Shown in pieces: positions 28,567 to 37,147 of a DNA stretch of 55,927 nt (position 1 is its first letter; each line of letters opens with the position of its first letter). The position numbers and the translations under genes are program-made. The notes beneath the pieces were generated by a model, which was given only the letters and a program-made list of their open reading frames with translations, was not told the origin of the DNA and did not search any database. This DNA is from JAQUGA01 sp964521105 (lineage in GTDB: Bacteria; Bacteroidota; Bacteroidia; Bacteroidales; WCHB1-69): the NCBI GenBank assembly GCA_964521105.1, contig CAZFPO010000009.1, positions 1 to 55,927 of the forward strand. Direction: 5' to 3'.

Positions 28567-29869
28567 ATTTGCAATTATTCATGCCTATTTGTGCATTTTA
28601 TTTGTTTTTACTATTAAAATGTCTTTTGCTCAACAACAAGTGTCGATAAATAATTTAATGAATCACGTTAAATTTTTATGTTCTGATGAGATGGAAGGTC
28701 GCTTACCTGGTACGCCAGCTTATGAAAAAGCAGCAAATTATTGTGTGAATTACTTTCAATCAATAGGAGTTAAGCCAATTATGCATAAATCGCTGAATGG
28801 TTATTATCAGAATTTTGCTTTAGAAACAAATGTGATTGAAAGTTGCAATTTAGCTTTAATAAATGGAAAGGGCGTTAAATATATTTTAAAAAATGGAAGT
28901 GATTTTTCGTGCCGTGGATTTACTGGTTCAGGAAAGGGAATAGCTGATGTTGTTTTTTGTGGATACGGACAAGCTCATGATGGATATAATGACTATAGGG
29001 GTATGGACTTAAAAGGGAAGGCAGTAGTGATTTTTAAAGCCAATCCGCCTTTTGATTGTCCGGATACTAGTTGGGGATCATTTTCGGTTCGAAGAAGCGT
29101 AGATTTAGCAAAAAAACAAGGAGCTGTCGCCGTGATTTTTGTTTCTCGCCCCAATGTGTCAAATCCGCAAAAACCTATTGGAAGTACTTCTCATGGCGAA
29201 GGTGTCCAAAATTCAGATATTCCTCAATTTCAATTAGATATTCCGTGGGTCGATACACTTTTGCTCGGAACAAGATATCCATTAAGTCGTTTGGATAACC
29301 TAATTGCAAATTTAAAAATGCCTTTTAGTTTGTTTACTCCTTCAAAAATTGAATATGACGTAAAAGCAAATTATACTCCTGATGCTAAAGTGTATAATAT
29401 TTTAGGATTTATTGAAGGAAGCGACCCCGTTCTAAAATCGGAATATATCATAGTTTCGGCTCATTTAGATCATGTTGGTAAACAAGGAGAAATCATTTAC
29501 CCAGGTGCGAATGACAATGCATCGGGTTCGGCTGCAGTGTTGGAAATTGCTCGTTTAATTTCCGAAANNNNNNNNNNNNNNNNNNNNNNNNNNNNNNNNN
29601 NNNNNNNNNNNNNNNNNNNNNNNNNNNNNNNNNNNNNNNNNNNNNNNNNNNNNNNNNNNNNNNNNNNAATGGTTGAAAAAACATGGAAAGGGGGAGGTGC
29701 TGATTTATCCGCATTTCATAATATTGGAATATCCGGTTTATATTTTGTGTCGAAAAATTCATACACACATCTTCACTTACCAAGCGATAAACCCGAAACT
29801 CTTAATGAGAAACTTTTTGAAGACTTGGTTCGCTTAGTTTATTTGTCGGTATTGGAATTTGAGAAGTAA
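28556..29869 (+). CDS. Secreted M28-family aminopeptidase with PA domain, interrupted by an assembly gap
   Basis: Signal peptide (MRNKFAIIHAYLCILFVFTI, ending SFAQ), an N-terminal EGRLPGTPAYEKAANY segment, a PA (protease-associated) domain around residues 110-240 (LKGKAVVIF, AKKQGAVAVIF), and the first M28 zinc motifs: His303 in VSAHLDHVG and Asp320 in PGANDNASGSAA. After the gap, KGGGADLSAFHNIGI and YTHLHLPSDKPETLN supply the last metal histidine region. The EE catalytic pair and a metal aspartate normally lie in the missing stretch, so about 110-130 residues are absent and the 100 N is too short. It removes N-terminal amino acids in this family; the substrate is unknown. It overlaps the upstream methyltransferase gene by 11 bases. 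Confidence 0.88.
   Translation: MRNKFAIIHAYLCILFVFTIKMSFAQQQVSINNLMNHVKFLCSDEMEGRLPGTPAYEKAANYCVNYFQSIGVKPIMHKSLNGYYQNFALETNVIESCNLALINGKGVKYILKNGSDFSCRGFTGSGKGIADVVFCGYGQAHDGYNDYRGMDLKGKAVVIFKANPPFDCPDTSWGSFSVRRSVDLAKKQGAVAVIFVSRPNVSNPQKPIGSTSHGEGVQNSDIPQFQLDIPWVDTLLLGTRYPLSRLDNLIANLKMPFSLFTPSKIEYDVKANYTPDAKVYNILGFIEGSDPVLKSEYIIVSAHLDHVGKQGEIIYPGANDNASGSAAVLEIARLISEXXXXXXXXXXXXXXXXXXXXXXXXXXXXXXXXXXMVEKTWKGGGADLSAFHNIGISGLYFVSKNSYTHLHLPSDKPETLNEKLFEDLVRLVYLSVLEFEK
29568..29667. other. Assembly gap (100 N) within the M28 peptidase gene
   Basis: Exactly 100 N; family comparison predicts about 350 missing bases. No repeat is apparent in the flanks. Confidence 0.95.
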
Positions 29870-29936
29870 TAGCTTTTTGGCAGACATCAAACGTATCCTT
29901 TAGAGTTTTTTCGTTTTCGTTATCAATACTTAGTTG

Positions 29937-30329
29937 TTAAATTTTACAACTTTCTGTTTTACCAAACCATTTATATCTATTTCGAGCAATATAATCATAT
30001 ACTTTATCGAGCAATTTAGTACTTAAAAACCGAAATATAAGTAGTATTTTAGCCCAGGAATGAACGTTTCGTACAATTACAAACATAGCACCTGATTTAG
30101 TGTGAATTTTGAAATTTTCGATAACTACCACACTGTCAATGTGTTTTATGGTTGAAAGAACATCTTGAACAGGGTTGTCTGATTTTATGTATTCGTCAAT
30201 AGAATAAAATTCAAATTTTTGGGCTTTATCCCTTTTTATTATCCATTGAATAAATCCATTGCATAAAATGCAAATACCATCGAAAATGACAGTGATTTTT
30301 TGAGGTTTATCTTCAATTATATTATTCAT
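29937..30329 (-). CDS. DCC family thiol-disulfide oxidoreductase (DUF393)
   Basis: 130 residues. The family signature FDGICILCNGF is near residue 17 (D-x-x-C-x-x-C form), followed by FEFYSID, and WFGK near the C terminus, all typical of DUF393/DCC proteins. The CxxC pair suggests a thioredoxin-like redox role, but substrates are not established. It is convergent with the M28 peptidase gene and divergent from the proline dehydrogenase gene. The start at ATG 30329 is the only good one. Confidence 0.88.
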   Translation of the reverse strand: MNNIIEDKPQKITVIFDGICILCNGFIQWIIKRDKAQKFEFYSIDEYIKSDNPVQDVLSTIKHIDSVVVIENFKIHTKSGAMFVIVRNVHSWAKILLIFRFLSTKLLDKVYDYIARNRYKWFGKTESCKI

Positions 30330-30380
30330 AATTAATAAACAAAAAGTTCTGTTTTTGGTTTAAATTCAAATTGATTTTTT

Positions 30381-31547
30381 ATGATAGATTTTTCTAATAC
30401 CCAAAGAGCATTTGCTTATCGATCAAATTTTGAATTGAAAAAAGCTAATTTTTTATTTCAAATGGTTAAATATCCATTTTTAGTTAATGCAATTACAAAA
30501 ATTGCTTTTGTAGCAAAAAAAATCTATTTTCCAATACATTTATTTATTAAGCCCATGATGTTTAGCCATTTTTGTGGAGGTGAAAATTTGAATAATGCAC
30601 TAAAAACCAGTAAAAAACTTCAAAATTATCACGTTAAATCCATATTAGATTTTGCGGTTGAAGGCTTAAGTGATGATAAAGCAGTGGATAATATTGTTAA
30701 AGAAATAAGCAATTCCATCGAAGAGGCTTCTGAAAATTCAGCCATTGCATTTTCGGTTTTTAAGCCAACAGCTCTTGCATCAGCAGCGTTTCTCGAACGG
30801 TTAAACAATTCTCAAAATCTTTCAGAATTGGAAATAGAGTCTAAAAATAAGTTTGAAAAACGATTTGATTTCTTGTGCGAACTGGCTTATAAAAAAGATG
30901 TTCGAATACTTATTGATGCCGAAGAGGTTTGTTATCAGGATTATATTGACGCTTTATGCGAAAGAGCCATGATGAAATACAATTCAAAAAAAACTATAGT
31001 ATATACGACCCTCCAGATGTATCGAAATGATCGATTGGAGTATTTGAATCAATTAATCCTAAAATCGAAAGAATCAAATTTTTATTTAGGCGTAAAATTG
31101 GTAAGAGGTGCATACATGGAAAAAGAGAGAGAATTAGCCAATATAAATGGCATAACTTCTCCGATTCATAATACCAAATTTGAAACAGATAATGCATTTA
31201 ATGCTGCCATTAAATTGATTTTTGAAAATATCACTTCAAGTTCATTGTTTGTTGGAACTCACAATGAAGAGAGTGTTCAACTAACAGTTGACTTAATGAG
31301 TAAGTATGGTTTGAAATCAAATGATGAACGAATTTTCATGGCTCAACTTTTTGGCATGAGCGATCATATTACTTTTAATTTGGCATCGGAAGGCTATAAT
31401 TCAGCAAAATATTTACCTTATGGTCCAGTAAAAGTTACCATTCCATACTTACTTCGACGTGCTCAGGAAAACACTTCAGTGGCAGGACAAACAACAAGGG
31501 AACTAGAATTGGTGAAAACGGAAATTCGAAGAAGAAAAAAGAAGTAG
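30381..31547 (+). CDS. Proline dehydrogenase (FAD-dependent)
   Basis: 388 residues, a monofunctional PRODH without the P5C dehydrogenase domain. The (beta/alpha)8 barrel motifs are present: RILIDAEEVCYQ, TLQMYRNDR, GVKLVRGAYMEKER, HNEES and AQLFGMSDHITF, followed by YNSAKYLPYGPVKVTIPYLLRR, the substrate and FAD region. It oxidises proline to pyrroline-5-carboxylate, passing electrons to the quinone pool. The partner dehydrogenase is not in the window. It is followed by a bidirectional terminator shared with the convergent aminotransferase gene. Confidence 0.95.
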   Translation: MIDFSNTQRAFAYRSNFELKKANFLFQMVKYPFLVNAITKIAFVAKKIYFPIHLFIKPMMFSHFCGGENLNNALKTSKKLQNYHVKSILDFAVEGLSDDKAVDNIVKEISNSIEEASENSAIAFSVFKPTALASAAFLERLNNSQNLSELEIESKNKFEKRFDFLCELAYKKDVRILIDAEEVCYQDYIDALCERAMMKYNSKKTIVYTTLQMYRNDRLEYLNQLILKSKESNFYLGVKLVRGAYMEKERELANINGITSPIHNTKFETDNAFNAAIKLIFENITSSSLFVGTHNEESVQLTVDLMSKYGLKSNDERIFMAQLFGMSDHITFNLASEGYNSAKYLPYGPVKVTIPYLLRRAQENTSVAGQTTRELELVKTEIRRRKKK

Positions 31548-31579
31548 GTATTTAGAATCAATAATTATAAAAATAAAAA

Positions 31580-31608
31580 AAACTCTTCATAATTGAAGAG
31601 TTTTTTTA
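31580..31608. terminator. Bidirectional terminator between proline dehydrogenase and aminotransferase
   Basis: AAACTCTTCA (31580-31589) and TGAAGAGTTT (31594-31603) form a 10-bp stem with a TAAT loop, followed by T residues on the plus strand and preceded by A-rich sequence, so it can serve both convergent genes. Confidence 0.85.
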
Positions 31609-31616
31609 TTTTAAAA

Positions 31617-32816
31617 TTAGATTGTTCTACCCGGGTAAACTTTTAAAGCTTCTTCCAAAATATTCATAGAAGTTTGCATATCATCAACATTTAAGCAGAA
31701 GCTAATACGAACTTCATCGATACCTCTGTTTGCGGAAGCGTAAAATCCGGTAGCAGGGGCAAGCATTACGGTTTCGCCTTTGAAGTTAAAATCTTCAAGT
31801 AGCCATTGACAAAATCTATCCGAATTGTCGATTGGGAAGCGAGCAATAATATAAAAGGCTCCACCAGGGTTAGGGCAATAGCATCCTTTCATTTTATTTA
31901 TGGCTTCAACAACAGTGTTTTTACGTTCTATATAATCCGATAAAACATTGTCGAAATATTCTTGCGGAGTATCCACTGCTGCTTCTGCCATTATTTGTCC
32001 AAAAGTAGGAGGACTTAAGCGAGCTTGAGCAAATTTCATTACAATATTATATAAGGCTTTATTTTTTGTGATAAAAGCACCTACACGAGCTCCACAAGCA
32101 CTGTAGCGTTTAGAAACAGAATCGACTACAATTACATTGTCTTCTATACCATTTAATAATAAAGTAGAGTAATGCTTTTGATTATCATAGCAAAATTCGC
32201 GATAAACCTCATCGGCAATTAGGAATAGATTGTGTTTTTTTACAATGGTGGCTAAAGCTTCAAGTTCTTCTTTGGAGTACAAATAACCCGTTGGATTATT
32301 TGGGTTACAAACTAAAATTGCTTTGGTTTTTGGTGTGATTAATTTTTCAAAATCAGCCATTGGAGGAAGTGCAAATCCAGTTTCAATAGATGAATAAATT
32401 GGCTTAATAACCACTCCGCTAGATGTTGCAAATCCATTATAGTTTGCATAAAATGGCTCAGGAATGATCACCTCATCACCAGGGTCGAGGCAACTCATAA
32501 AAGCAAACAATATTGCTTCGGAGCCACCGTTTGTAACGATGATTTCATTTTCGTCTAATTTAATGTCGTATCGTCCGTAATATTCGACTAATTTTTTACG
32601 ATACGAAAGAATTCCAGCTGAATGGCTGTATTCAACTATGCTAAGATCGGCATTTTTTAATGCGTCAATAGCATTTTTTGGAGTTTCAATATCAGGTTGT
32701 CCGATATTTAGGTGATAAACTTTTACCCCTCTTTTTTTTGCACTATCTGAGTATGGCACAAGTTTTCTGATGGGTGATGAAGGCATTGATTGACCTTTGT
32801 TTGAAATTGTTGGCAT
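31617..32816 (-). CDS. Pyridoxal phosphate-dependent aminotransferase, class I/II
   Basis: 399 residues, fold-type I aspartate-aminotransferase family. YHLNIGQPDIETP (N-terminal substrate loop), VTNGGSEAIL, VCNPNNPTGYL, LIADEVYREF, and the cofactor lysine in SVSKRYSACGARVG are all present; FSFCLN-like RISFCLN near the end supplies the carboxylate-binding arginine. The exact substrate pair cannot be read from the motifs; aspartate or aromatic amino acids are plausible. The start at ATG 32816 gives the standard N terminus. It ends at a bidirectional terminator with the convergent proline dehydrogenase gene. Confidence 0.92.
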   Translation of the reverse strand: MPTISNKGQSMPSSPIRKLVPYSDSAKKRGVKVYHLNIGQPDIETPKNAIDALKNADLSIVEYSHSAGILSYRKKLVEYYGRYDIKLDENEIIVTNGGSEAILFAFMSCLDPGDEVIIPEPFYANYNGFATSSGVVIKPIYSSIETGFALPPMADFEKLITPKTKAILVCNPNNPTGYLYSKEELEALATIVKKHNLFLIADEVYREFCYDNQKHYSTLLLNGIEDNVIVVDSVSKRYSACGARVGAFITKNKALYNIVMKFAQARLSPPTFGQIMAEAAVDTPQEYFDNVLSDYIERKNTVVEAINKMKGCYCPNPGGAFYIIARFPIDNSDRFCQWLLEDFNFKGETVMLAPATGFYASANRGIDEVRISFCLNVDDMQTSMNILEEALKVYPGRTI

Positions 32817-32843
32817 ATCTTTATATTTATTTTATTGTTTTCT

Positions 32844-32876
32844 AAAAAAAATGTCCCGACTTGAAAAGTCAGGACA
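32844..32876 (-). terminator. Intrinsic terminator of the DUF1573 gene
   Basis: TGTCCCGACTT (32852-32862) and AAGTCAGGACA (32866-32876) form an 11-bp stem with one mismatch and a GAA loop. On the minus strand it is followed by eight T (complement of 32844-32851), 47 bases beyond the stop codon at 32923. Confidence 0.85.
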
Positions 32877-32922
32877 AAATTCTTAAAAATATTCAGATAA
32901 TCAAATAAAATCTGAATAAAGT

Positions 32923-33378
32923 TTAGGGTTTTAATACATTTTGTGGTTTTTCGGGAATTGTTTCAGTTGGTAAAGCTTCAACATTACCTTTTATTTGAAG
33001 CATAACCCTGTCGGTTGTAGCATTTGAGAAAACGGTAATTGTTTTGCTTATTGTACCAATTCGTTTAGTATCGTACTTTACAGTTATTTTTGAAGATTTA
33101 CCAGGAAGAATTGGTTCTTTTGGCCAATCAGGAACTGTACAACCACATGAGGAAGCAACGTTAGATAAAATTAAAGGCTCTTTACCGATGTTTTTGAAAA
33201 CAAATTCACATGATCCATCTGCACCTTGCTTAATGTTGCCGTAATCGTGAACGGTTTTTTCAAATTTAATTTCGGGTGCATTAGGGTTTGGTGTAGGATT
33301 GGTTGTTGGGGTTGTTGTTTGTCCGAAAATTGTTGTGGCAAACAAGATTGCCGTAATGAATGATGTTAGTTTTTTCAT
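32923..33378 (-). CDS. Secreted DUF1573 domain protein
   Basis: 151 residues: signal peptide (MKKLTSFITAILFATTIFGQ), a short Pro/Thr/Asn-rich linker (about 20-35), then one DUF1573 beta-sandwich domain with the characteristic HDYGNIKQG and SSCGCTVPDWP motifs (conserved CGC) and VKYDTKRIGTISKTITVFSNA. Such proteins are abundant in Bacteroidota, periplasmic or surface-located, and of unknown function. It has a -7 element at 33419-33426 and its own terminator, so it is probably monocistronic. Confidence 0.92.
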   Translation of the reverse strand: MKKLTSFITAILFATTIFGQTTTPTTNPTPNPNAPEIKFEKTVHDYGNIKQGADGSCEFVFKNIGKEPLILSNVASSCGCTVPDWPKEPILPGKSSKITVKYDTKRIGTISKTITVFSNATTDRVMLQIKGNVEALPTETIPEKPQNVLKP

Positions 33379-33418
33379 TTCATTCCATTTTTTTAATTGT
33401 TAATCCGTTAGTTATTTG

Positions 33419-33426
33419 CAAAATTA
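33419..33426 (-). promoter_or_regulatory. Candidate -7 element (TAATTTTG) of the DUF1573 gene
   Basis: Minus-strand match to TAnnTTTG; a TTG lies 22 bases further upstream (33449-33451), one base outside the usual spacing. The ATG at 33378 follows about 40 bases later. Confidence 0.55.
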
Positions 33427-33626
33427 ATAAATTTTATTTTGCATAAGGCAATATTATTAAAAATCATGCCACAATGTCAAGACGTTTTAATATTTTTTAA
33501 GTTGTTTGTTATTGAATTTTTTTTCGGTTTTTTAACAATTGATTAGTGAGACACGACATCTGAATTTTTTCAATAGTTAATTGATGTATTTTTTGTAAAA
33601 AATCGAAAATAAAATTCAATTTATAT

Positions 33627-33656
33627 TTGATAATTCAAATAATATTACTAATTTTG
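33627..33656 (+). promoter_or_regulatory. Promoter TTG-N19-TAATTTTG of rpmG-DUF4295
   Basis: TTG at 33627-33629, 19-base spacer, TAATTTTG at 33649-33656; a full match to the Bacteroidota consensus, 43 bases before the rpmG ATG at 33700. Confidence 0.8.
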
Positions 33657-33699
33657 CAGTCCTTAAAAGGAAAATAAACCGATTAAAACGTAATTAGAG

Positions 33700-33888
33700 A
33701 TGGCAAAGAAAAGTAAAGATGCTCGTATTCAGGTGATTTTAGAATGCACTGAACAAAAAACTTCTGGAGTTCCAGGAATTTCTAGATATGTTACGACAAA
33801 AAACAAAAAAAATACACCTGCTCGTATCGAGCTTAAAAAGTACAACCATTATTTAAAAAAGGTAACTGTACATAAAGAAATTAAGTAA
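33700..33888 (+). CDS. rpmG: 50S ribosomal protein L33
   Basis: 62 residues, MAKKSKDARIQVILECTE followed by SRYVTTKNKKNTPARIELKK. The length, basic composition and TTKNKKNTP-type segment identify L33. The canonical zinc CxxC motifs are not present, so this is the C-minus type. It is followed 20 bases later by the DUF4295 gene and then ftsY, a conserved order in Bacteroidota. Transcribed from the promoter at 33627. Confidence 0.96.
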   Translation: MAKKSKDARIQVILECTEQKTSGVPGISRYVTTKNKKNTPARIELKKYNHYLKKVTVHKEIK

Positions 33889-33908
33889 AATATTAAAATT
33901 TAATATCC

Positions 33909-34064
33909 ATGGCAAAGAAAGTTGTTGCAACCCTGAAAACTACCACCGGTAAAGATTTTGCAAAAGTAATCCAAATGGAACGTTCACCAAAAACAGGTGC
34001 ATACACGTTTAAAGAAACTTTTGTGGCTACCGAACAAATAAAAGAATTTTTAGCAAAGAAATAA
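33909..34064 (+). CDS. DUF4295 small protein
   Basis: 51 residues (MAKKVVATLKTTTGKDFAKV, then IQMERSPKTGAYTFKETFVA). This small basic protein family is found next to rpmG and ftsY in Bacteroidota; its length and location fit DUF4295. A ribosome-associated role is suggested only by position. It is co-transcribed with rpmG and followed by a terminator at 34088. Confidence 0.93.
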   Translation: MAKKVVATLKTTTGKDFAKVIQMERSPKTGAYTFKETFVATEQIKEFLAKK

Positions 34065-34087
34065 TTTTTTTGAATTTTTTTGTTGCT

Positions 34088-34130
34088 AAATTCCTTTTTC
34101 ATTTTTTTATGAGAAAGGAATTTGGTTTTT
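34088..34130 (+). terminator. Terminator after the rpmG-DUF4295 operon
   Basis: AAATTCCTTT (34088-34097) pairs with AAAGGAATTT (34114-34123), with possible extension into the 16-base loop, followed by GGTTTTTAT. The next promoter (34137) follows directly. Confidence 0.75.
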
Positions 34131-34136
34131 ATATAG

Positions 34137-34165
34137 TTGAAGTAAATTAAAAAAGGTATTTTTGC
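34137..34165 (+). promoter_or_regulatory. Promoter TTG-N18-TATTTTTG of the ftsY-ispH-recF-DUF721 operon
   Basis: TTG at 34137-34139, 18-base spacer, TATTTTTG at 34158-34165, 15 bases before the ftsY ATG at 34181. Confidence 0.8.
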
Positions 34166-34180
34166 AAGAAAATTTGAATT

Positions 34181-35134
34181 ATGGGAATTTTTTCGTTTTT
34201 TTCAAAAGGGGATAATAAAGAAAAACTAAATAAAGGTTTGGAAAAAACCAAAGAAAGTGTTTTTTCCAGAATTTCCCGAGCCATTGTTGGTAAATCGAGG
34301 GTTGATGATGAAGTTTTAGATAATCTTGAAGAGATACTCATCACTTCAGATGTGGGTGTTGAAACTACATTGCGAATTATTAAACGCATCGAAGAACGTG
34401 TTTCAAAAGACAAGTACATGGGAACTTCGGAGTTAAACTCCATTTTAAAGGAAGAAATCAGTATGTTGTTGTCCGAAAACCACGCAAACGAGCTTTTAGA
34501 TTTTGACATTCCAAAATTAGACCGACCTTATGTTATAATGGTTGTTGGAGTTAATGGTGTTGGTAAAACAACAACTATTGGAAAACTTGCCAATCAATTT
34601 AAACAAAAAGGTTATTCCGTGGTGCTTGGAGCTTCCGACACGTTTAGAGCGGCTGCTGTTGATCAGCTTAAGATTTGGGCTGATAGAGTAGGAGTGCCCA
34701 TCGTTACTCAAGGAATGAATGCCGACCCTGCTGCTGTTGCTTTTGATACTTTAAGTTCTGCAGTTTCAAAAAAAACAGATGTGGTAATTATTGATACAGC
34801 TGGACGTTTGCACAATAAAATTAACTTGATGAACGAGTTAACCAAAATTAAAAACGTCATGAAAAAAGTTATTCCTGACGCACCCGATGAGGTTTTGTTA
34901 GTTTTAGATGCTTCTACCGGACAAAATGCCATTGAACAAGCTAAACAATTTACGGCTGCAACCGACGTTAACGCATTGGCTTTGACTAAATTAGATGGTA
35001 CAGCTAAAGGAGGTGTAGTAATTGGAATTTCTGACCAGTTTAAAATTCCAGTAAAATATATTGGAGTAGGCGAAAAAATCGATGACTTGCAAATCTTTAA
35101 TAGCAAAGAGTTTGTCGATTCATTGTTTAGTTAG
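34181..35134 (+). CDS. ftsY: Signal recognition particle receptor FtsY
   Basis: 317 residues; the short N-terminal A region typical of Bacteroidota is followed by the N domain helical bundle (SRISRAIVGKSRVDDEVLDN) and the G domain: GVNGVGKTTTIGKLA (G1), ASDTFRAAAVDQL (insertion box and G2), DTAGRLHNKINLMNEL (G3), TKLDGTAKGG (G4) and GVGEKIDDLQ (G5). FtsY is the membrane-bound receptor that pairs with Ffh for co-translational targeting. Start at ATG 34181, directly downstream of a good promoter, with ispH 3 bases after the stop. Confidence 0.97.
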   Translation: MGIFSFFSKGDNKEKLNKGLEKTKESVFSRISRAIVGKSRVDDEVLDNLEEILITSDVGVETTLRIIKRIEERVSKDKYMGTSELNSILKEEISMLLSENHANELLDFDIPKLDRPYVIMVVGVNGVGKTTTIGKLANQFKQKGYSVVLGASDTFRAAAVDQLKIWADRVGVPIVTQGMNADPAAVAFDTLSSAVSKKTDVVIIDTAGRLHNKINLMNELTKIKNVMKKVIPDAPDEVLLVLDASTGQNAIEQAKQFTAATDVNALALTKLDGTAKGGVVIGISDQFKIPVKYIGVGEKIDDLQIFNSKEFVDSLFS

Positions 35135-35137
35135 TTA

Positions 35138-36025
35138 ATGATGAAAATAACCATCGACAATCAATCGGGTTTTTGTTTCGGAGTTGTTCGAGCTATCGAC
35201 ATGGCTGAACAAATATTATCCAATGAAAAAACTCAATTGTACTGTCTGGGCGAAATTGTTCATAATAACGAAGAGGTAAATCGACTTCATCGTAAAGGAA
35301 TGAAAACTATTTCACACAATAATATACAAGATTTAAAAAATCAACATTTACTCATCAGAGCTCATGGCGAACCTCCAAAAACATACCAGTTAGCCCAGCA
35401 AAATAATATTACAATTCATGATGCAACTTGTCCGGTTGTGCTTAAATTGCAACAACGCGTTAAAGCTGGGTACAAAGAAATGTTGAAAGTAAATGGTCAG
35501 GTTTTAATTTTTGGAAAAAAAGGTCATGCCGAAGTAAATGGATTGGTGGGACAAACTGATGGTGATGCAATCGTTATTGAATCAATCAGCGATTTATCAT
35601 TAGTCGATTTTACTAAACCTTCGCGATTATTTGCCCAAACAACAAAAAGCGTTGAGGATTTTAAAGAATTGGAAGTCGAAATTATAAAACGATATACCGC
35701 ATTAAATGGTATTGAAAAATTTAATTTTAAGGCATACGACACTATTTGCAGGCAAGTAGCTAATCGAAAACCACAATTGCAAATATTTGCAGGTGAGCAT
35801 GATGTAGTATTGTTTGTATCGGGTAAAGAAAGTTCAAATGGCAATTATCTTTTTGATGTTTGTAAACAAATAAATCCATCTACTTATTTTATTTCAAATG
35901 AGCAGGAAATTGAACGTGAATGGTTCTATCCAGATGTAAATTCGGTTGGAATTTGCGGAGCCACTTCTACGCCAATGTGGTTGATGAAAAGAGTTGCTGA
36001 TTTTATTCAAACTTTTAATCCATAA
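35138..36025 (+). CDS. ispH: 4-hydroxy-3-methylbut-2-enyl diphosphate reductase
   Basis: 295 residues. The three iron-sulfur cysteines are visible: Cys13 (QSGFCFGV), Cys98 (DATCPVV) and Cys204 (DTICRQVANR). GEIVHNNEEV, RAHGEPP and the C-terminal GICGATSTPMWLM motifs are all present. It performs the last MEP-pathway step, giving IPP and DMAPP. Two consecutive ATG codons (35138, 35141) could start translation. It lies 3 bases after ftsY and 1 base before recF, so it is clearly within the operon. Confidence 0.97.
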   Translation: MMKITIDNQSGFCFGVVRAIDMAEQILSNEKTQLYCLGEIVHNNEEVNRLHRKGMKTISHNNIQDLKNQHLLIRAHGEPPKTYQLAQQNNITIHDATCPVVLKLQQRVKAGYKEMLKVNGQVLIFGKKGHAEVNGLVGQTDGDAIVIESISDLSLVDFTKPSRLFAQTTKSVEDFKELEVEIIKRYTALNGIEKFNFKAYDTICRQVANRKPQLQIFAGEHDVVLFVSGKESSNGNYLFDVCKQINPSTYFISNEQEIEREWFYPDVNSVGICGATSTPMWLMKRVADFIQTFNP

Positions 36026-36026
36026 A

Positions 36027-37142
36027 ATGAATTTAAAACGATTGCAACTACATAATTTTAAAAACTTCGCAGAAGCGGATATTTTACTTCATCCAAAAAT
36101 TAATTTTTTTGTGGGAGATAATGGGGTAGGTAAAACAAATTTAATGGATGCAATTCATTATCTCTCGTTTTGCAAAAGTTTTTATAATAATAATGATCAA
36201 CTAAATGTTTTACATGATTGCGATTTTTTTGCTATTCATGGTCATTACGATGACATCAATAATCAAGATAATGTTTTGGTTAGTTGTATTTTGAAAAAAG
36301 ATGTTCGTAAGGTTTTTAAATTCAATAAAAAAGAATACGGTCGTATGTCCGAACACATTGGTTTAATACCTTTGGTAATGGTTTCGCCTTACGACGTGGA
36401 TTTGATAAATCAAGGGAGTGAACATCGTCGAAAATATTTCGATGGCGTAATTTCCCAATTTGACAGGCTTTATTTAGATGATTTAATCAATTATAACCGA
36501 GTTTTACAACAGCGAAATGTGTTGCTAAAAACTATGGTCGAACAACATCGTTTCGAGATGCAAACCATACAAATTTGGGATGTTCAGATGATTGAACTGG
36601 GTCAGCGAATTCACGAACGCCGAAAAGCTTTTTTGGAACAATTAAAACCCGTTTTGCAAGAGTTTTACGAATTTCTCACTAATGGAAAAGAAAAAATTGA
36701 TATCGAATATCAATCTCAATTTTCGGGCAGAAACTATGCGGATGTTCTCAGAGAAGCTTTTGATAAAGACCGATTTGCACAGTATTCCACGGTTGGAATT
36801 CATAAGGATGATTATTTGTTTAAAATGAATACATATCCGATTAAACGTTTTGGCTCTCAGGGGCAACAAAAGTCGTTTTTAATGGCACTAAAACTAGCTC
36901 AGTTTTCATATACATTTCAAATTAAACTCGTTAAACCACTACTTTTATTAGATGATATTTTTGATAAATTAGACGAAAATCGTGTGTCAAAAGTGATTGA
37001 ACTAGCTGGTGATGGAAAATTAGGGCAGGTTTTTATTAGCGACACTCACCTCGAACGAATTCAAAACTTGTTTGCTCGCTTGGATTTACCATACAAATGT
37101 TTTAAAATTGAAAATAATTCTGTTACCGAAATCAACTCATAA
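36027..37142 (+). CDS. recF: DNA replication and repair protein RecF
   Basis: 371 residues from ATG 36027; the alternative start at 35994 would overlap ispH by 32 bases and adds no family sequence. The N terminus MNLKRLQLHNFKNF is typical of RecF. Walker A GDNGVGKTN (near residue 30), the signature-like GSQGQQKSF, and Walker B LLLDDIFDKLD (near residue 308) are present. RecF binds gapped DNA and loads RecA through RecOR. The next gene, of the DUF721/DciA family, follows 5 bases later, as in many Bacteroidota. Confidence 0.96.
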   Translation: MNLKRLQLHNFKNFAEADILLHPKINFFVGDNGVGKTNLMDAIHYLSFCKSFYNNNDQLNVLHDCDFFAIHGHYDDINNQDNVLVSCILKKDVRKVFKFNKKEYGRMSEHIGLIPLVMVSPYDVDLINQGSEHRRKYFDGVISQFDRLYLDDLINYNRVLQQRNVLLKTMVEQHRFEMQTIQIWDVQMIELGQRIHERRKAFLEQLKPVLQEFYEFLTNGKEKIDIEYQSQFSGRNYADVLREAFDKDRFAQYSTVGIHKDDYLFKMNTYPIKRFGSQGQQKSFLMALKLAQFSYTFQIKLVKPLLLLDDIFDKLDENRVSKVIELAGDGKLGQVFISDTHLERIQNLFARLDLPYKCFKIENNSVTEINS

Positions 37143-37147
37143 TTATT

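Larger units (their letters stand above)
33379..33699. other. Divergent intergenic region between the DUF1573 gene and rpmG
   Basis: 321 AT-rich bases containing the two promoters described at 33419 and 33627. No ORF was found, including the rpmB (L28) gene that often precedes rpmG in this phylum. Confidence 0.65.

Noticed and set aside
35994..36026. Longer recF start overlapping ispH
   Set aside because: The added residues come from ispH coding sequence in another frame; ATG 36027 gives the standard RecF N terminus.
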